Shown: piece after piece, positions 1 through 8,413 of the stretch
Numbering within the stretch: the first letter of the stretch is position 1
How the letters are laid out: each line of letters opens with the position of its first letter
NCBI RefSeq assembly: GCF_013912005.1
Contig: NZ_JACESB010000001.1
Location: 124,001-188,000 of the forward strand
Length of the DNA stretch: 64,000 nucleotides
Direction: 5' to 3'
From: Brevundimonas sp.
GTDB lineage: Bacteria > Pseudomonadota > Alphaproteobacteria > Caulobacterales > Caulobacteraceae
Program-made: the position numbers and the translations under genes
Notes under the pieces: generated by a model
Database searches by the model: none
The model's input: only the letters and a program-made list of their open reading frames with translations
What the model was told of the DNA's origin: nothing

Positions 1-2
1 AA

Positions 3-242
3 CGTCTGCTGGTGGGAGGCTTGGGTCTCGCCGCGATGGGCTTCGCGATCTGGTACGTTTGGGCCGCGCTGCGTACGGGCGTCGCGGGATCGGAGCTCGG
101 AGGGCGGATTTACCGCACCTACCGTCGGAGCCAACCGGTTGGTTTCTTCACCAGCGTCGCCCTGATGGGCTTCTGTGGCCTGGCCCTGGGAGGCTTCCTG
201 GGATTGATCGCTCTGGGCCGGCTCGACCTCTTTTTTGGATAG
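3..242 (+). CDS. Small two-helix membrane protein, probably cut by the left window edge
   Basis: The reading frame is open to the first bases of the window, so the true start is probably one or two codons upstream; a GTG at 12 and an ATG at 36 are internal alternatives without a convincing ribosome site. The product of about 80 residues has two hydrophobic segments (about residues 1-23 and 48-73) separated by a basic loop containing RIYRTYRR, so it is an inner-membrane protein. I do not recognise a family. It ends 6 bases before argC and is probably co-transcribed with it, but nothing in the sequence ties it to arginine synthesis. Confidence 0.55.
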   Translation, partial: RLLVGGLGLAAMGFAIWYVWAALRTGVAGSELGGRIYRTYRRSQPVGFFTSVALMGFCGLALGGFLGLIALGRLDLFFG

Positions 243-248
243 CTCACA

Positions 249-1184
249 ATGGCCCACACCATCTTCATCGACGGCGAAGCCGGGACCACCGGGCTGGAGA
301 TCCGCGAGCGGCTGGAGGCGCGCCCGGATCTCGAACTGCTGCTGCTCGGCGACCGGCGCCGGGATGTCGACGCCCGGCGCGAGGCGCTGAACGCGGCGGA
401 CGCGGTGATCCTGTGCCTGCCGGACGACGCGGCGCGCGAGGCGGTGGCGATGATCGAGAACCCGGCGGTGCGGGTGATCGACGCCTCGACGGCGTTCCGG
501 GTCGATCCGGCCTGGACCTACGGCTTTCCGGAGATGGCGCCGGGGCAGCGGGCGAGGATCGCGGCGGCGACGCGGGTGTCGAACCCGGGCTGCTATCCGA
601 CCGGCTTCATCGGCCTGGTGCGGCCGCTGGTCAGCGCGGGGATCATCCCCGCCGGCTGGCCGACGACGGTCAATGCGGTGTCGGGCTATTCGGGCGGCGG
701 CAAGCAGATGATCGCCGAGTTCGAGGCGGGGGAGGGCGCGCCGCCGTATCGCGCCTACGGCCTGTCGCTGAAGCACAAGCATGTGCCGGAGATGACGCGG
801 CACGCCGGGCTGGAGCGGCCGGTGCTGTTCGCGCCGGCGGTGGGGGCGTACCGGCAGGGCATGCTGGTCGAGGTTCCGCTGCACCTGGCCGCCCTGCCGG
901 GCTCGCCTTCGGTCGAGGTGGTGCACGGGGCGCTGGTCGAGGCCTATGCGGACGCGCGCTTCGTCGAGGCAGCCGCGCTGGAGGAGACCGAGGCGATGAC
1001 CGGCCTGTCGCCGGAGGGGCTGAACGGAACCAACCGCATGCGGCTGCACGTGTTCGGCGACCGCGGCGGGGAGCAGGCGCGGCTGGTGGCCCTGCTGGAC
1101 AATCTCGGCAAGGGCGCCTCGGGCGCGGCGGTGCAGAACCTCAACCTGATGCTGGGGCTGGACGAGGGGACGGGGCTGGTCTGA
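249..1184 (+). CDS. argC: N-acetyl-gamma-glutamyl-phosphate reductase, type 2
   Basis: ArgC reduces N-acetylglutamyl 5-phosphate to the semialdehyde with NADPH, the third step of arginine biosynthesis, in the cytosol. The 311-residue length and the N-terminal GEAGTTG nucleotide loop are typical of the short type 2 (AGPR-II) enzymes rather than the roughly 345-residue type 1. The active-site cysteine is C115 in SNPGCYPTG, and a second conserved block SGYSGGGK lies at 145-152. The basic KHKH segment at 175-178 holds the expected general-base histidine. The ATG at 249 follows a small membrane protein gene with only 6 intervening bases. In many alphaproteobacteria argC follows rplM-rpsI; what precedes here lies outside the window. 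Confidence 0.95.
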   Translation: MAHTIFIDGEAGTTGLEIRERLEARPDLELLLLGDRRRDVDARREALNAADAVILCLPDDAAREAVAMIENPAVRVIDASTAFRVDPAWTYGFPEMAPGQRARIAAATRVSNPGCYPTGFIGLVRPLVSAGIIPAGWPTTVNAVSGYSGGGKQMIAEFEAGEGAPPYRAYGLSLKHKHVPEMTRHAGLERPVLFAPAVGAYRQGMLVEVPLHLAALPGSPSVEVVHGALVEAYADARFVEAAALEETEAMTGLSPEGLNGTNRMRLHVFGDRGGEQARLVALLDNLGKGASGAAVQNLNLMLGLDEGTGLV

Positions 1185-1234
1185 GCCGCGGCGCCGCTTG
1201 CCATCCGGCGGGGGCGTTCCGACGTATCCGCATC

Positions 1235-1729
1235 ATGACCCTCGATCGCCGTTCGCTGCTGCTCACCGCCGGCGCCGCCGCCCTGGCGGGATGCGCGCCG
1301 GAGACCGCCGACGCCCAGGCGGCGCGGTACGCCGACTCGCCGTTCCGGCGGCTGACCGACGCGCAGTGGCGGGCGCGCCTGCCCGAGCTCAGCTGGCGCG
1401 TGCTGCGCCACGAGGCCACCGAGCGGCCGGGGAGCAGTCCGCTGGACCGGGAACGCCGGCGCGGGACCTTCGTCTGCCGCGGCTGCGACTTGCCGCTGTT
1501 CCGGTCGGAGTGGAAGTACGATTCCGGCACCGGCTGGCCCAGCTTCTACCGGGTGATGGACGCCAACGTCGGGACGAAGACCGACTTCGCCATCGGCTTT
1601 CCGCGTACGGAGTATCACTGCGCCCGCTGTCTCGGGCACCAGGGGCATGTGTTCGACGACGGGCCGCGCCCGACCGGGAAGCGCTACTGCAACAACGGCG
1701 CGGCCCTGGCCTTCAGGCCGGCGGCCTGA
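1235..1729 (+). CDS. msrB: Peptide-methionine (R)-S-oxide reductase, exported lipoprotein form
   Basis: MsrB reduces the R epimer of methionine sulfoxide in proteins. The 164-residue product begins with a twin-arginine pair (DRRSLLL) and a lipobox LAGC with C20, so it is predicted to be exported, perhaps by Tat, and lipid-anchored, unlike the usual cytosolic enzyme. The MsrB domain (about 37-162) has two zinc CxxC pairs (C81/C84 and C129/C132), the SGTGWPSF block at 97-104 and the catalytic C152 in RYCNNGAAL. Besides these cysteines and the lipobox there is no spare one to act as resolving residue, so recycling would need an external thiol donor. The stop overlaps the convergent downstream gene by 17 bases. 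Confidence 0.93.
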   Translation: MTLDRRSLLLTAGAAALAGCAPETADAQAARYADSPFRRLTDAQWRARLPELSWRVLRHEATERPGSSPLDRERRRGTFVCRGCDLPLFRSEWKYDSGTGWPSFYRVMDANVGTKTDFAIGFPRTEYHCARCLGHQGHVFDDGPRPTGKRYCNNGAALAFRPAA

Positions 1730-2090
1730 GGGCGGCGCGGGCCGACTGCAGGGTCAGGCCGGTCCAGATGCCGGCCATGATCAGCATCAGGCCGTAGTCG
1801 CCGCCCGGCGCGATCAGGGGCAGGACGGCCGACAGGATGATGGCCAGGGGGAAGACCATGGCCATGATCACGGTGGCGGGCGCGTTGCGGTCGATCAGCG
1901 GCTTCGGCTTGCGCTTGCGGCTGTTCATCCACAGGCCGTTGAGGAGCATGAAGCCGAGGGCGCTGAGCAGGGCGGCGCCGAAGTAGATGGGCCGCTGCTC
2001 GGGCCGGGCGCTGAAGATGGCGCTGGCGGTGACCAGGGTCAGGGCGAGGACGCTGGTGACCGCCAGCAGGATGTTGACGTTGCGGTTCAA
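1713..2090 (-). CDS. Small polytopic membrane protein downstream of phaC
   Basis: The frame begins with a TTG at 2090 that overlaps the phaC stop codon (TTGA arrangement), giving 125 residues. It has four hydrophobic stretches (about 7-30, 38-57, 75-97 and 102-119) and a basic loop NSRKRKPKP between helices 2 and 3. No enzyme motif or family is recognisable. The start overlap implies translational coupling to phaC, so a link to polyhydroxyalkanoate granules or to membrane lipids is possible but not shown. A later in-frame start would delete the first helix. The 3' end overlaps msrB on the other strand. Confidence 0.6.
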   Translation of the reverse strand: MNRNVNILLAVTSVLALTLVTASAIFSARPEQRPIYFGAALLSALGFMLLNGLWMNSRKRKPKPLIDRNAPATVIMAMVFPLAIILSAVLPLIAPGGDYGLMLIMAGIWTGLTLQSARAALRPPA

Positions 2091-4078
2091 GACTTGACCT
2101 TCACATAGGAGCCGGGCGCGGGCTCGATCGGCTTGAGCGGACCCTTGAGGGGATTCCGCGCCGGAACCCAGTCGCCCGAGCGGACGTGCAGCCATTCGGC
2201 CCAGTGGCCCCACCAGCTGCCGGGACGCTGTTCGGCGCCGGCCAGCCAGTCGTCGAGGGTCTCGGGCAGCTTCGGATTGATCCAGTGCTGGTACTTGTTG
2301 GCCGAAGGCGGATTGACCACCCCGGCGATGTGACCGGAGCCGGCCAGGGTCAGGGTGACGTCGGCGTTGCGGAAGGCCCTGGCCGAACGCCACACCGACT
2401 TCATCGGCGCGATGTGGTCCTCGCGGCTGGCCTGGAAGTAGAGCGGGATCGTCACCTTCGACAGGTCCACGCGGACGCCGCCGATCTCGAATTCGCCGCG
2501 GGTCAGGGCGTTCCGCCCGTACATGGAGCGCAGGTAGTCCATGTGCAGCTTCTTCGGCATGCGCGTCTGGTCGGCGTTCCAGAACAGCAGGTCGAAGGCG
2601 GGCGGGTCCTTGCCCAGCAGGTAGTTGCTGACGAAGAAGGACCAGATCAGGTCGTTGGCGCGCAGGGCGTTGAAGGTGTCGGCCATGGCCGCGCCGGGCA
2701 GGACGCCGCCGGCGGCGTCCATCTGCTGCTCGATCTCCTGCAGCCAGTGATCGTCGGTGAACAGCAGCAGGTCGCCGGCCTCGGCGAAGTCGTGCTGGGC
2801 GGCGAAGAAGGTGCAGGCGTTGACCCGCGTGTCGCCGTGGGCGGCCATGTGGGCCAGGGCCGCCCCCATCAGGGTGCCGCCGATGCAGTAGCCGACGGTG
2901 TTGATGCGGTCGGTCTGCGCCTGCTCCAGCGCCTTCTCCACGGCGCGGTAGATCCCCTTGCGCAGGTAGTCGTCGAAGCCCCAGTCGGCCTTGTCGACGT
3001 CGGGATTGACCCAGGAGCAGACGAAGACGGTGAACCCCTGGGCCGACAGCCAGCGGATCATGGAGTTCTCGGGCTGCAGGTCGAGGATGTAGAACTTGTT
3101 GATCCACGGCGGGAAGATCAGCAGCGGGATCTGGCGCTGCGTCTCCGTAGCCGCATCGTACTGGATCAACTCGAACAGCTCGTCGCGCCAGACCACCTGG
3201 CCGGGGGCGGTGGCGACGTTCTTCCCGACCTCGAAGCGGCCGTAGTCGGCCTGGCTGATGGCGAGCCTGCCGCGCCCGCGCTCGAGGTCGGCGGCGAAGT
3301 TCTGCATCCCCTTGACCAGCGATTCGCCGCTGGTCTCGGCCAAAGCCTTCAGGGCGGCGGGGTTGGAGGCGAGGAAGTTGGAGGGCGAGAAGGCGTCGGT
3401 GAGCAGCTTGGTGAAGAACTCGGCGCGACGCTTTGTGCGCGGGTCGACGTCCTCGACCGAGGCGACGAGGCCGTTCATCCAGTCGGCCGTGGCGAGGTAG
3501 GAGCGGCGCATGACGTCGAACATCGGGTTCTCGGTCCAGGCCGGGTCCTTGAAGCGCTTGTCCTTCGACGGCTCGGGCGGGGCCTCCTCGCCGGCGGCGC
3601 GGCGGGCGGCGGAGGCCCACAGGTCCATGTAGCGGTTGAACAGGTCGGCCTGGGCGGCGAACAGCTTGTCCGGCCGGGCGGCGAGGCTGGACATGACGCT
3701 GGTCATGGCCGGGGCGACGTTGAACGGGTCCGGCGACAGGGCGGCGGGGCGGTCGGCCTGGGCCAGCGCCGCCTCGGCGATCGCGGCCTGGGCGGTCATG
3801 GCCGCCTTGGCGAGGTTCAGCGACAGGGTCTCGAGCATTTCGCGCTGGCCCGCGAAGGGGTCGGCGGGCGAGGCCGGGGGCGGCTGGGAAGGCGTCGCCT
3901 CCGCCTGCGGCCGGGGCGGAGCCTGCGGCTCGGGTTCGGGCGCCGCCGTGGGCTGTGGGGCCGGCGCGGCGGCCTTGCGCGCCCGCGGCCGCGGCGGCTT
4001 GGCCGAGGTGGGGCGTCCGGGCTTGCGCGGCGGACGCGGGGCGTCGGACGCGGGCGGCTCGGTCGGGCGTCGGGCCAT
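2087..4078 (-). CDS. phaC: Class I poly(3-hydroxyalkanoate) synthase
   Basis: PhaC polymerises (R)-3-hydroxyacyl-CoA into polyhydroxyalkanoate on the surface of carbon-storage granules. The alpha/beta-hydrolase domain carries the lipase-like box GYCIGG with nucleophile C398; the conserved aspartate and histidine are in SREDHIAP and GSGHIAG further down. The PWINKFYILDL block of class I enzymes is at about 324-334. At 663 residues it is longer than the usual roughly 590 because of a disordered Ala/Pro/Lys/Arg-rich head (about 1-75) resembling a DNA- or granule-binding tail. The ATG at 4078 is the only start including that tail; starts near residue 81 would leave a conventional enzyme. A small membrane gene follows with overlapping start. 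Confidence 0.95.
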   Translation of the reverse strand: MARRPTEPPASDAPRPPRKPGRPTSAKPPRPRARKAAAPAPQPTAAPEPEPQAPPRPQAEATPSQPPPASPADPFAGQREMLETLSLNLAKAAMTAQAAIAEAALAQADRPAALSPDPFNVAPAMTSVMSSLAARPDKLFAAQADLFNRYMDLWASAARRAAGEEAPPEPSKDKRFKDPAWTENPMFDVMRRSYLATADWMNGLVASVEDVDPRTKRRAEFFTKLLTDAFSPSNFLASNPAALKALAETSGESLVKGMQNFAADLERGRGRLAISQADYGRFEVGKNVATAPGQVVWRDELFELIQYDAATETQRQIPLLIFPPWINKFYILDLQPENSMIRWLSAQGFTVFVCSWVNPDVDKADWGFDDYLRKGIYRAVEKALEQAQTDRINTVGYCIGGTLMGAALAHMAAHGDTRVNACTFFAAQHDFAEAGDLLLFTDDHWLQEIEQQMDAAGGVLPGAAMADTFNALRANDLIWSFFVSNYLLGKDPPAFDLLFWNADQTRMPKKLHMDYLRSMYGRNALTRGEFEIGGVRVDLSKVTIPLYFQASREDHIAPMKSVWRSARAFRNADVTLTLAGSGHIAGVVNPPSANKYQHWINPKLPETLDDWLAGAEQRPGSWWGHWAEWLHVRSGDWVPARNPLKGPLKPIEPAPGSYVKVKS

Positions 4079-4167
4079 GAACTTGCTCCGGAGACGTCAG
4101 GTTCGGACGCAAGGGCGGGCGCGCGCCCTTCCGCCGGTCCCGATCATGGCATATGACCGGCCGGGAA

Positions 4168-4611
4168 ATGAACGCGTCGATCCGGAAATTCGCTGCCGTC
4201 GCCTTCGCCCTCGGCGGCGGGGCGTCGCTGACCGGCTGCGTCGGGGCCTTCGATCCGGCGGTGGACCCCGGTTCGCCGGCGGCGGCGCGGGTCGAGGCTC
4301 TGGTGGCGGCGAATCGGGCGTATCCCCGCTGGGCGGACTTCCCGAGCCGGTCCGAGCCGCTTCCGGCGCCGCAGCAGATCGCCGCCCGCGTCGGCGCCCT
4401 CGAGGGCGCTTCGGGCGAGCTGGCGGCGGCGGCGGCGCGCATCGAGTGGCAGACCACGGGCGATGCGGCGGCCTGGGCCGAGGCGGCGCGGGCGCGCGTC
4501 GCGGCGACGCCGGTCGATCCGGTCAGCGCCGAAACCGCCGCCGAGATCGAGGCCTTCGCCCGTCGGACCCGGGAGCGCGGCCGCGCGCCGCCGCCGATCC
4601 CGCGCCGCTGA
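4168..4611 (+). CDS. Small lipoprotein of unknown function
   Basis: An ATG at 4168 gives 147 residues starting with a typical lipoprotein signal (basic MNASIRK, hydrophobic core, lipobox LTGC with C24). Another in-frame ATG at 4153 would add five residues. The mature part is Ala/Arg-rich and predicted helical, with no motif I recognise. It is transcribed divergently from phaC across an 89-base gap and lies 60 bases before glpX. Similar small lipoproteins precede glpX in some Caulobacterales as far as I recall, but that is not evidence of function. Confidence 0.75.
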   Translation: MNASIRKFAAVAFALGGGASLTGCVGAFDPAVDPGSPAAARVEALVAANRAYPRWADFPSRSEPLPAPQQIAARVGALEGASGELAAAAARIEWQTTGDAAAWAEAARARVAATPVDPVSAETAAEIEAFARRTRERGRAPPPIPRR

Positions 4612-4671
4612 TCCACCTTCCGATCGCCCGGACGACAGAATCCGGGGATCATCCCTCCCAGGAGAACGCCC

Positions 4672-5628
4672 ATGGCCGATCAGGCCCCCTACGCCTCGAC
4701 CCTCGCCGCCGACGCCGCCCGGGTGACCGAGCTGGCCGCCGTCGCCGCCTTCGCCCAGGTCGGGCGCGGCGATGAGAAGCACGCCGACCAGGTGGCGGTG
4801 GACGCGATGCGCACGGCGCTGAACGCCCTGGACATCGACGGCCGCATCGTCATCGGCGAGGGCGAGCGGGACGAGGCGCCGATGCTCTACATCGGCGAGA
4901 AGGTCGGGACCGGGAAGGGGCCGGCGATCGACATCGCCCTCGACCCGCTGGAGGGCACCACCCTGACCGCCAAGGCCATGGCCAATGCGCTGGCGGTGCT
5001 GGCCATGGCGCCCCGCGGCGGCCTGCTGCACGCGCCCGACACCTACATGGACAAGATCGCCTGCGGGCCGGGCTATGCGCCGGGCACGGTCGACCTCGAC
5101 ATGAGCCCGCAGGACAACGTCCGCTCGCTGGCCGCGGCCAAGGGCGTCGACCCGCGCGAGATCACCGTCTGCGTGATGGACCGGCCGCGGCACGCCGAGC
5201 TGATCGCCGCCCTGCGCGAGGTCGGGGCCAAGGTGCTGCTGATCACGGACGGCGACGTGGCGGGGGTGATCCACACCGCCGAGCCGGAGACGGGCATCGA
5301 CCTCTACCTCGGCTCGGGCGGGGCGCCGGAGGGCGTGCTGGCGGCGGCGGCGCTGAAGTGCGTCGGCGGCCACTTCCAGGGCCGGCTGATCTTCCGCAAC
5401 GACGACGAGCGGGCCCGGGCGGAGAAGACCGGGGTGACCGACTTCAATCGCAAGTACGACCTGCACGAGCTGGTTTCGACCGACGCGGTCTTCGCCGCCA
5501 CCGGGGTGACCAAGGGCGCCATGCTGGACGGCGTGGCGGTGCGCGGCGGCTTCGTCAGCACCCACACCCTGGTGATGGATTCCTTCACCCGCACCGTGCG
5601 GCGTATCCGCATGACCCGCCCGGTCTGA
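4672..5628 (+). CDS. glpX: Fructose-1,6-bisphosphatase, class II
   Basis: GlpX hydrolyses fructose 1,6-bisphosphate to fructose 6-phosphate for gluconeogenesis; it is a cytosolic metal-dependent enzyme. The 318-residue length is normal. Metal and substrate motifs are GEGERDEAP (62-70) and DPLEGT (91-96), followed by the C-terminal TDGDVA and GSGGAPEGV blocks. A purine-rich AGGAG ribosome site lies about 8 bases before the ATG. The stop overlaps the recJ start (TGATG), so the two are translationally coupled. Confidence 0.95.
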   Translation: MADQAPYASTLAADAARVTELAAVAAFAQVGRGDEKHADQVAVDAMRTALNALDIDGRIVIGEGERDEAPMLYIGEKVGTGKGPAIDIALDPLEGTTLTAKAMANALAVLAMAPRGGLLHAPDTYMDKIACGPGYAPGTVDLDMSPQDNVRSLAAAKGVDPREITVCVMDRPRHAELIAALREVGAKVLLITDGDVAGVIHTAEPETGIDLYLGSGGAPEGVLAAAALKCVGGHFQGRLIFRNDDERARAEKTGVTDFNRKYDLHELVSTDAVFAATGVTKGAMLDGVAVRGGFVSTHTLVMDSFTRTVRRIRMTRPV

Positions 5629-7433
5629 TGGCCGACGGGGGGACCCTGCCGCACTTCCTGGGCGTCTCCCGCTCGCTGTCCGGCCGCGTCTGGCGGCAGA
5701 GGCCGGCCGAGACCGGCCTGGTCCGGGCCCATATGCAGGCGCTGGGGCTGGACGAGCCGCTCGCGCGGGCGCTGGCGGCGCGCGGCGTGCGCGCCGACCA
5801 GGGCGCGGACTTCCTCTCCCCCACGCTGCGCGCGCTGTTCCCCGACCCGTCCAGCTTCCTCGACATGGACGCGGCGGCCGAGGCCATCGTCGACGCGGTG
5901 CAGGCGGGGGCGTCGACGCATGTCTTCGCCGACTACGACGTCGACGGGGCTTCGAGCGCCGCCCTGCTGGTGCGCTGGTTCCGCGCCATGGGAGCCGAGC
6001 TGCCGATCTATGTCCCGGACCGGCTGACCGAGGGCTACGGGCCAAGCGCGAAGGCGTTCGACACGCTGAAGGCGCGCGGCGCCGAGCTGGTCATCACCGT
6101 GGACTGCGGGGCGGCGGCGAACGAGGCGGTGGCGCACGCCTGCGCCATCGGGCTGAAGGTGGTGGTGATCGATCACCACCTGATGCGCGAGCAGCCGCCG
6201 GAGTGCCTCGCCGTGGTCAATCCGAACCGGCCGGGCTGCAACTCGGGGCAGGGCAATCTGGCCGCGGCCGGGGTGGTGTTCGTGCTGCTGGCGGCGCTGA
6301 ACCGCGAGGCGCGGCGGCGCGGCATGTTCGACGGCCGCGAGGCGCCCGACATCCGCCGCTGGCTGGATCTGGCGGCCATGGGGGCGATCTGCGACGTCAC
6401 CGGCCTGACCGGCTTCAACCGCGCCCTGACCAGCCTCGGCCTGCGCGTCATGTCCGACTGGGCCAACCCGGGTTTGCGGGCGCTGCTGGCGGCGGCGGGA
6501 AGCGAGCCGGGACCGGCCAAGTGCAACCACGCCGGCTTCATCCTCGGGCCGCGCATCAACGCCGGCGGCCGGATCGGCCGGTCGGATCTCGGCGCGCGGC
6601 TGCTGTCGACCGACGATCCGGAGGAGGCGAGGGCGCTGGCCGAGGAGCTGGACGCCCTGAATATCGCCCGACGTGAGGTGGAGCGGCAGGTGACCGACCA
6701 GGCGGTGCGGCGGGTCGAGGCGACGGGCGCCCACGCCGACGGCAGCCCTGTGGTGGTGGTCGAAGGCGACGACTGGCACCCGGGCGTGGTGGGAATCGTC
6801 GCCGGGCGGCTGCGCGAACGCTGGCGCAAGCCGGTCGTGGTGATCGGCGTCGACGCGGTGAACGGGATCGGCAAGGGCTCCGGCCGCTCGCAGCCGGGCA
6901 TGAACCTCGGCCGGGCGGTGCAGGCGGCGTGGGAGGCCGGCGTGCTGCTGGCCGGCGGCGGTCACGCCATGGCGGCGGGGCTGACCGTGAAGGCCGATTC
7001 GATCGCCCGCCTGCGCGACTTCCTCAACGCGCGCATGGCCGGCGAGCAGCCGGCGGCCGAGGCGCTGGACGCGGTCGAGATCGACGCCCTGGTGGAGCCG
7101 CGCGCCGCCACCCGGGCCCTGTTCGAACTGTTCGAGCAGCTGGCCCCGTTCGGGCCGGCCAACCCGGAGCCGATGTTCGCCCTCGACCATGTGACGGTCC
7201 GCGAGCCGGCGGCCATGAACGGCGGGCACGTGCGCTGCCGGCTGGCTGGTCCGGACGGCGCTTCCGTGAAGGCGATCGCCTGGCGCTGCGCCGATCTGCC
7301 CGCCGGCCAGGCCCTGCTGGCGGGGGGCGGGGGCCTCAGCGTGGCTGGGCGGCTGAAGGCCGACGACTGGAACGGACGCCGCGGCGTGCAGCTCGAGATC
7401 GAGGATGTCGCCGACCCGCGGATGGTCGGCTGA
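5628..7433 (+). CDS. recJ: Single-stranded-DNA-specific exonuclease RecJ
   Basis: RecJ degrades single-stranded DNA 5' to 3' in recombination and mismatch repair. The 601-residue protein has the DHH phosphoesterase motifs in order: DYDVDG (102-107), TVDCG (158-161), IDHH (181-184) and the AMGAICDV block, then RINAGGRIG and the DHHA1-type GGGHAMAAG motif, and a C-terminal OB-like region. The ATG at 5628 overlaps the glpX stop by one base. The frame is open further upstream, but that part is a shadow of glpX. Confidence 0.95.
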   Translation: MADGGTLPHFLGVSRSLSGRVWRQRPAETGLVRAHMQALGLDEPLARALAARGVRADQGADFLSPTLRALFPDPSSFLDMDAAAEAIVDAVQAGASTHVFADYDVDGASSAALLVRWFRAMGAELPIYVPDRLTEGYGPSAKAFDTLKARGAELVITVDCGAAANEAVAHACAIGLKVVVIDHHLMREQPPECLAVVNPNRPGCNSGQGNLAAAGVVFVLLAALNREARRRGMFDGREAPDIRRWLDLAAMGAICDVTGLTGFNRALTSLGLRVMSDWANPGLRALLAAAGSEPGPAKCNHAGFILGPRINAGGRIGRSDLGARLLSTDDPEEARALAEELDALNIARREVERQVTDQAVRRVEATGAHADGSPVVVVEGDDWHPGVVGIVAGRLRERWRKPVVVIGVDAVNGIGKGSGRSQPGMNLGRAVQAAWEAGVLLAGGGHAMAAGLTVKADSIARLRDFLNARMAGEQPAAEALDAVEIDALVEPRAATRALFELFEQLAPFGPANPEPMFALDHVTVREPAAMNGGHVRCRLAGPDGASVKAIAWRCADLPAGQALLAGGGGLSVAGRLKADDWNGRRGVQLEIEDVADPRMVG

Positions 7434-7496
7434 GGCCCGCCGCGGGCGGCTCCGCATCGAACGTCGCCGTTCGTTCAAAAAGTGCGCCGAGCCCGC

Positions 7497-7525
7497 TTGC
7501 ACCCTTCGGAATCGGCGGCTATATC
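7497..7525 (+). promoter_or_regulatory. Sigma-73-type promoter of tRNA-Glu
   Basis: The -35 TTGCACC (7497-7503) and the -10 GCTATATC (7518-7525) are separated by 14 bases. The -10 matches the Caulobacter housekeeping consensus GCTANAWC at all eight positions. The tRNA begins 18 bases after the -10, consistent with a short leader. The match is seen in the sequence; its use as a promoter is inferred. Confidence 0.7.
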
Positions 7526-7543
7526 GCCGGCTCCCCGCGCAGC

Positions 7544-7618
7544 GGTCCCTTCGTCTATCGGTTAGGACGTCAGGTTTTCAACCTGAAAAGAGGGGTTCGA
7601 TTCCCCTAGGGACTGCCA
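7544..7618 (+). tRNA. tRNA-Glu (anticodon UUC)
   Basis: A 75-base cloverleaf with encoded CCA. Acceptor GGTCCCT pairs with AGGGACT (one G-U pair), the anticodon stem-loop reads CAGGT-TTTCAAC-style with TTC as anticodon, and the T arm is AGGGG-TTCGATT-CCCCT. The 5' CCCTTCGTCTA start is characteristic of bacterial tRNA-Glu. Confidence 0.95.
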
Positions 7619-7654
7619 CGCGGGGCCTTCCCCCCATCGCCGGAAGCCGTCCGC

Positions 7655-7672
7655 CCCGCGCCTCCGCGCGGG
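7655..7672 (+). terminator. GC hairpin after tRNA-Glu, possible terminator
   Basis: CCCGCGC (7655-7661) pairs perfectly with GCGCGGG (7666-7672) around a CTCC loop, 37 bases after the tRNA. There is no T-run, so termination by this hairpin alone is uncertain. Confidence 0.35.
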
Positions 7673-7829
7673 ACGCTCTCGCGCGTCCGCCGGTGCGGCG
7701 CCGGAGCGGCAGTTGCACGAAAAGCGTCGCACAACCTTGCCTCTGACGCCGAATTTCGCTTTTCAGCAGTTCGCAGAACCGTGTTAAATAAGGCGCGGCC
7801 CGCATCGATCGCGGGTCAGGGGGAAGGTC

Positions 7830-8384
7830 GTGTCCGACTACGAGGGTATGGAGACCATGACGGCGGTGCGCATCGCCGGACGGGTCAAATGGTTCGATCC
7901 CGGCAAGGGCTACGGCTTCATCGTCCCTGACGATCCCGGAATGACGGACCTGAAGGACGTGCTGCTGCACATCTCCAGTCTGCGCGACAGCGGGCGCGAG
8001 ACCGCCGCCGAGGGCGCGGCCATTTCGTGCGACTGCGTGCGCCGGCCGAAGGGCTGGCAGGTGGTGGCCGTCCACGACCTGGGCGAGGGCGATCCGACGC
8101 TCGCGGCGGCGCCCCGGCGGCTGTCGGCGGAGCTTCGGCCGGCGCCCTTCGTCGACGGGATCGACGGCGGCGGACCGCTGGAGCCGGCGATCGTCAAATG
8201 GTTCAACCGCACCAAGGGCTACGGATTCGTGGTGCGCGACGGGCAGCCGGGCGATATCTTCGTGCACGTGGAGACCCTGCGTCGCTGCGGGCTGGACGAC
8301 CTCCTGCCCGGCGAGGCAGTGTCGGTGCGGTTCGCGGAGGGCCCCAAGGGCCTGGTGGTCGCGGAAATCAGGCCGGGCGGCTGA
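7830..8384 (+). CDS. Double cold-shock-domain protein
   Basis: This 184-residue protein carries two cold-shock domains (about 15-83 and 118-181), each with an RNP1 motif (KGYGFIV, KGYGFVV) and an RNP2 motif (VLLHIS, IFVHVE), joined by a Pro/Ala-rich linker. It is predicted to bind single-stranded RNA/DNA and melt RNA structure. Caulobacter crescentus has two such tandem-domain proteins, CspC and CspD, linked to stationary phase; I cannot tell which this matches. A GTG at 7830 preceded by GGGGGAAGG is the likely start; ATGs at 7848 and 7857 are alternatives that still keep both domains. Confidence 0.92.
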   Translation: MSDYEGMETMTAVRIAGRVKWFDPGKGYGFIVPDDPGMTDLKDVLLHISSLRDSGRETAAEGAAISCDCVRRPKGWQVVAVHDLGEGDPTLAAAPRRLSAELRPAPFVDGIDGGGPLEPAIVKWFNRTKGYGFVVRDGQPGDIFVHVETLRRCGLDDLLPGEAVSVRFAEGPKGLVVAEIRPGG

Positions 8385-8413
8385 GCGGCCGCCCCTCGCA
8401 AGGGCGGAAGACC

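Noticed and set aside
59-1234. Long open frame reading through argC into msrB
   Set aside because: It is a shadow of argC in another frame with Arg/Gly-rich composition; only its last part from the ATG at 1235 matches a family (MsrB).
4111-4130. Inverted repeat AAGGGCG/CGCCCTT between phaC and the lipoprotein gene
   Set aside because: A 7-base GC palindrome in a 70% GC spacer is expected by chance and has no known operator sequence.
2186-4156. 656-residue frame antisense to phaC
   Set aside because: Long antisense frames are expected at about 70% GC; the sense strand encodes a complete PHA synthase with active-site motifs.
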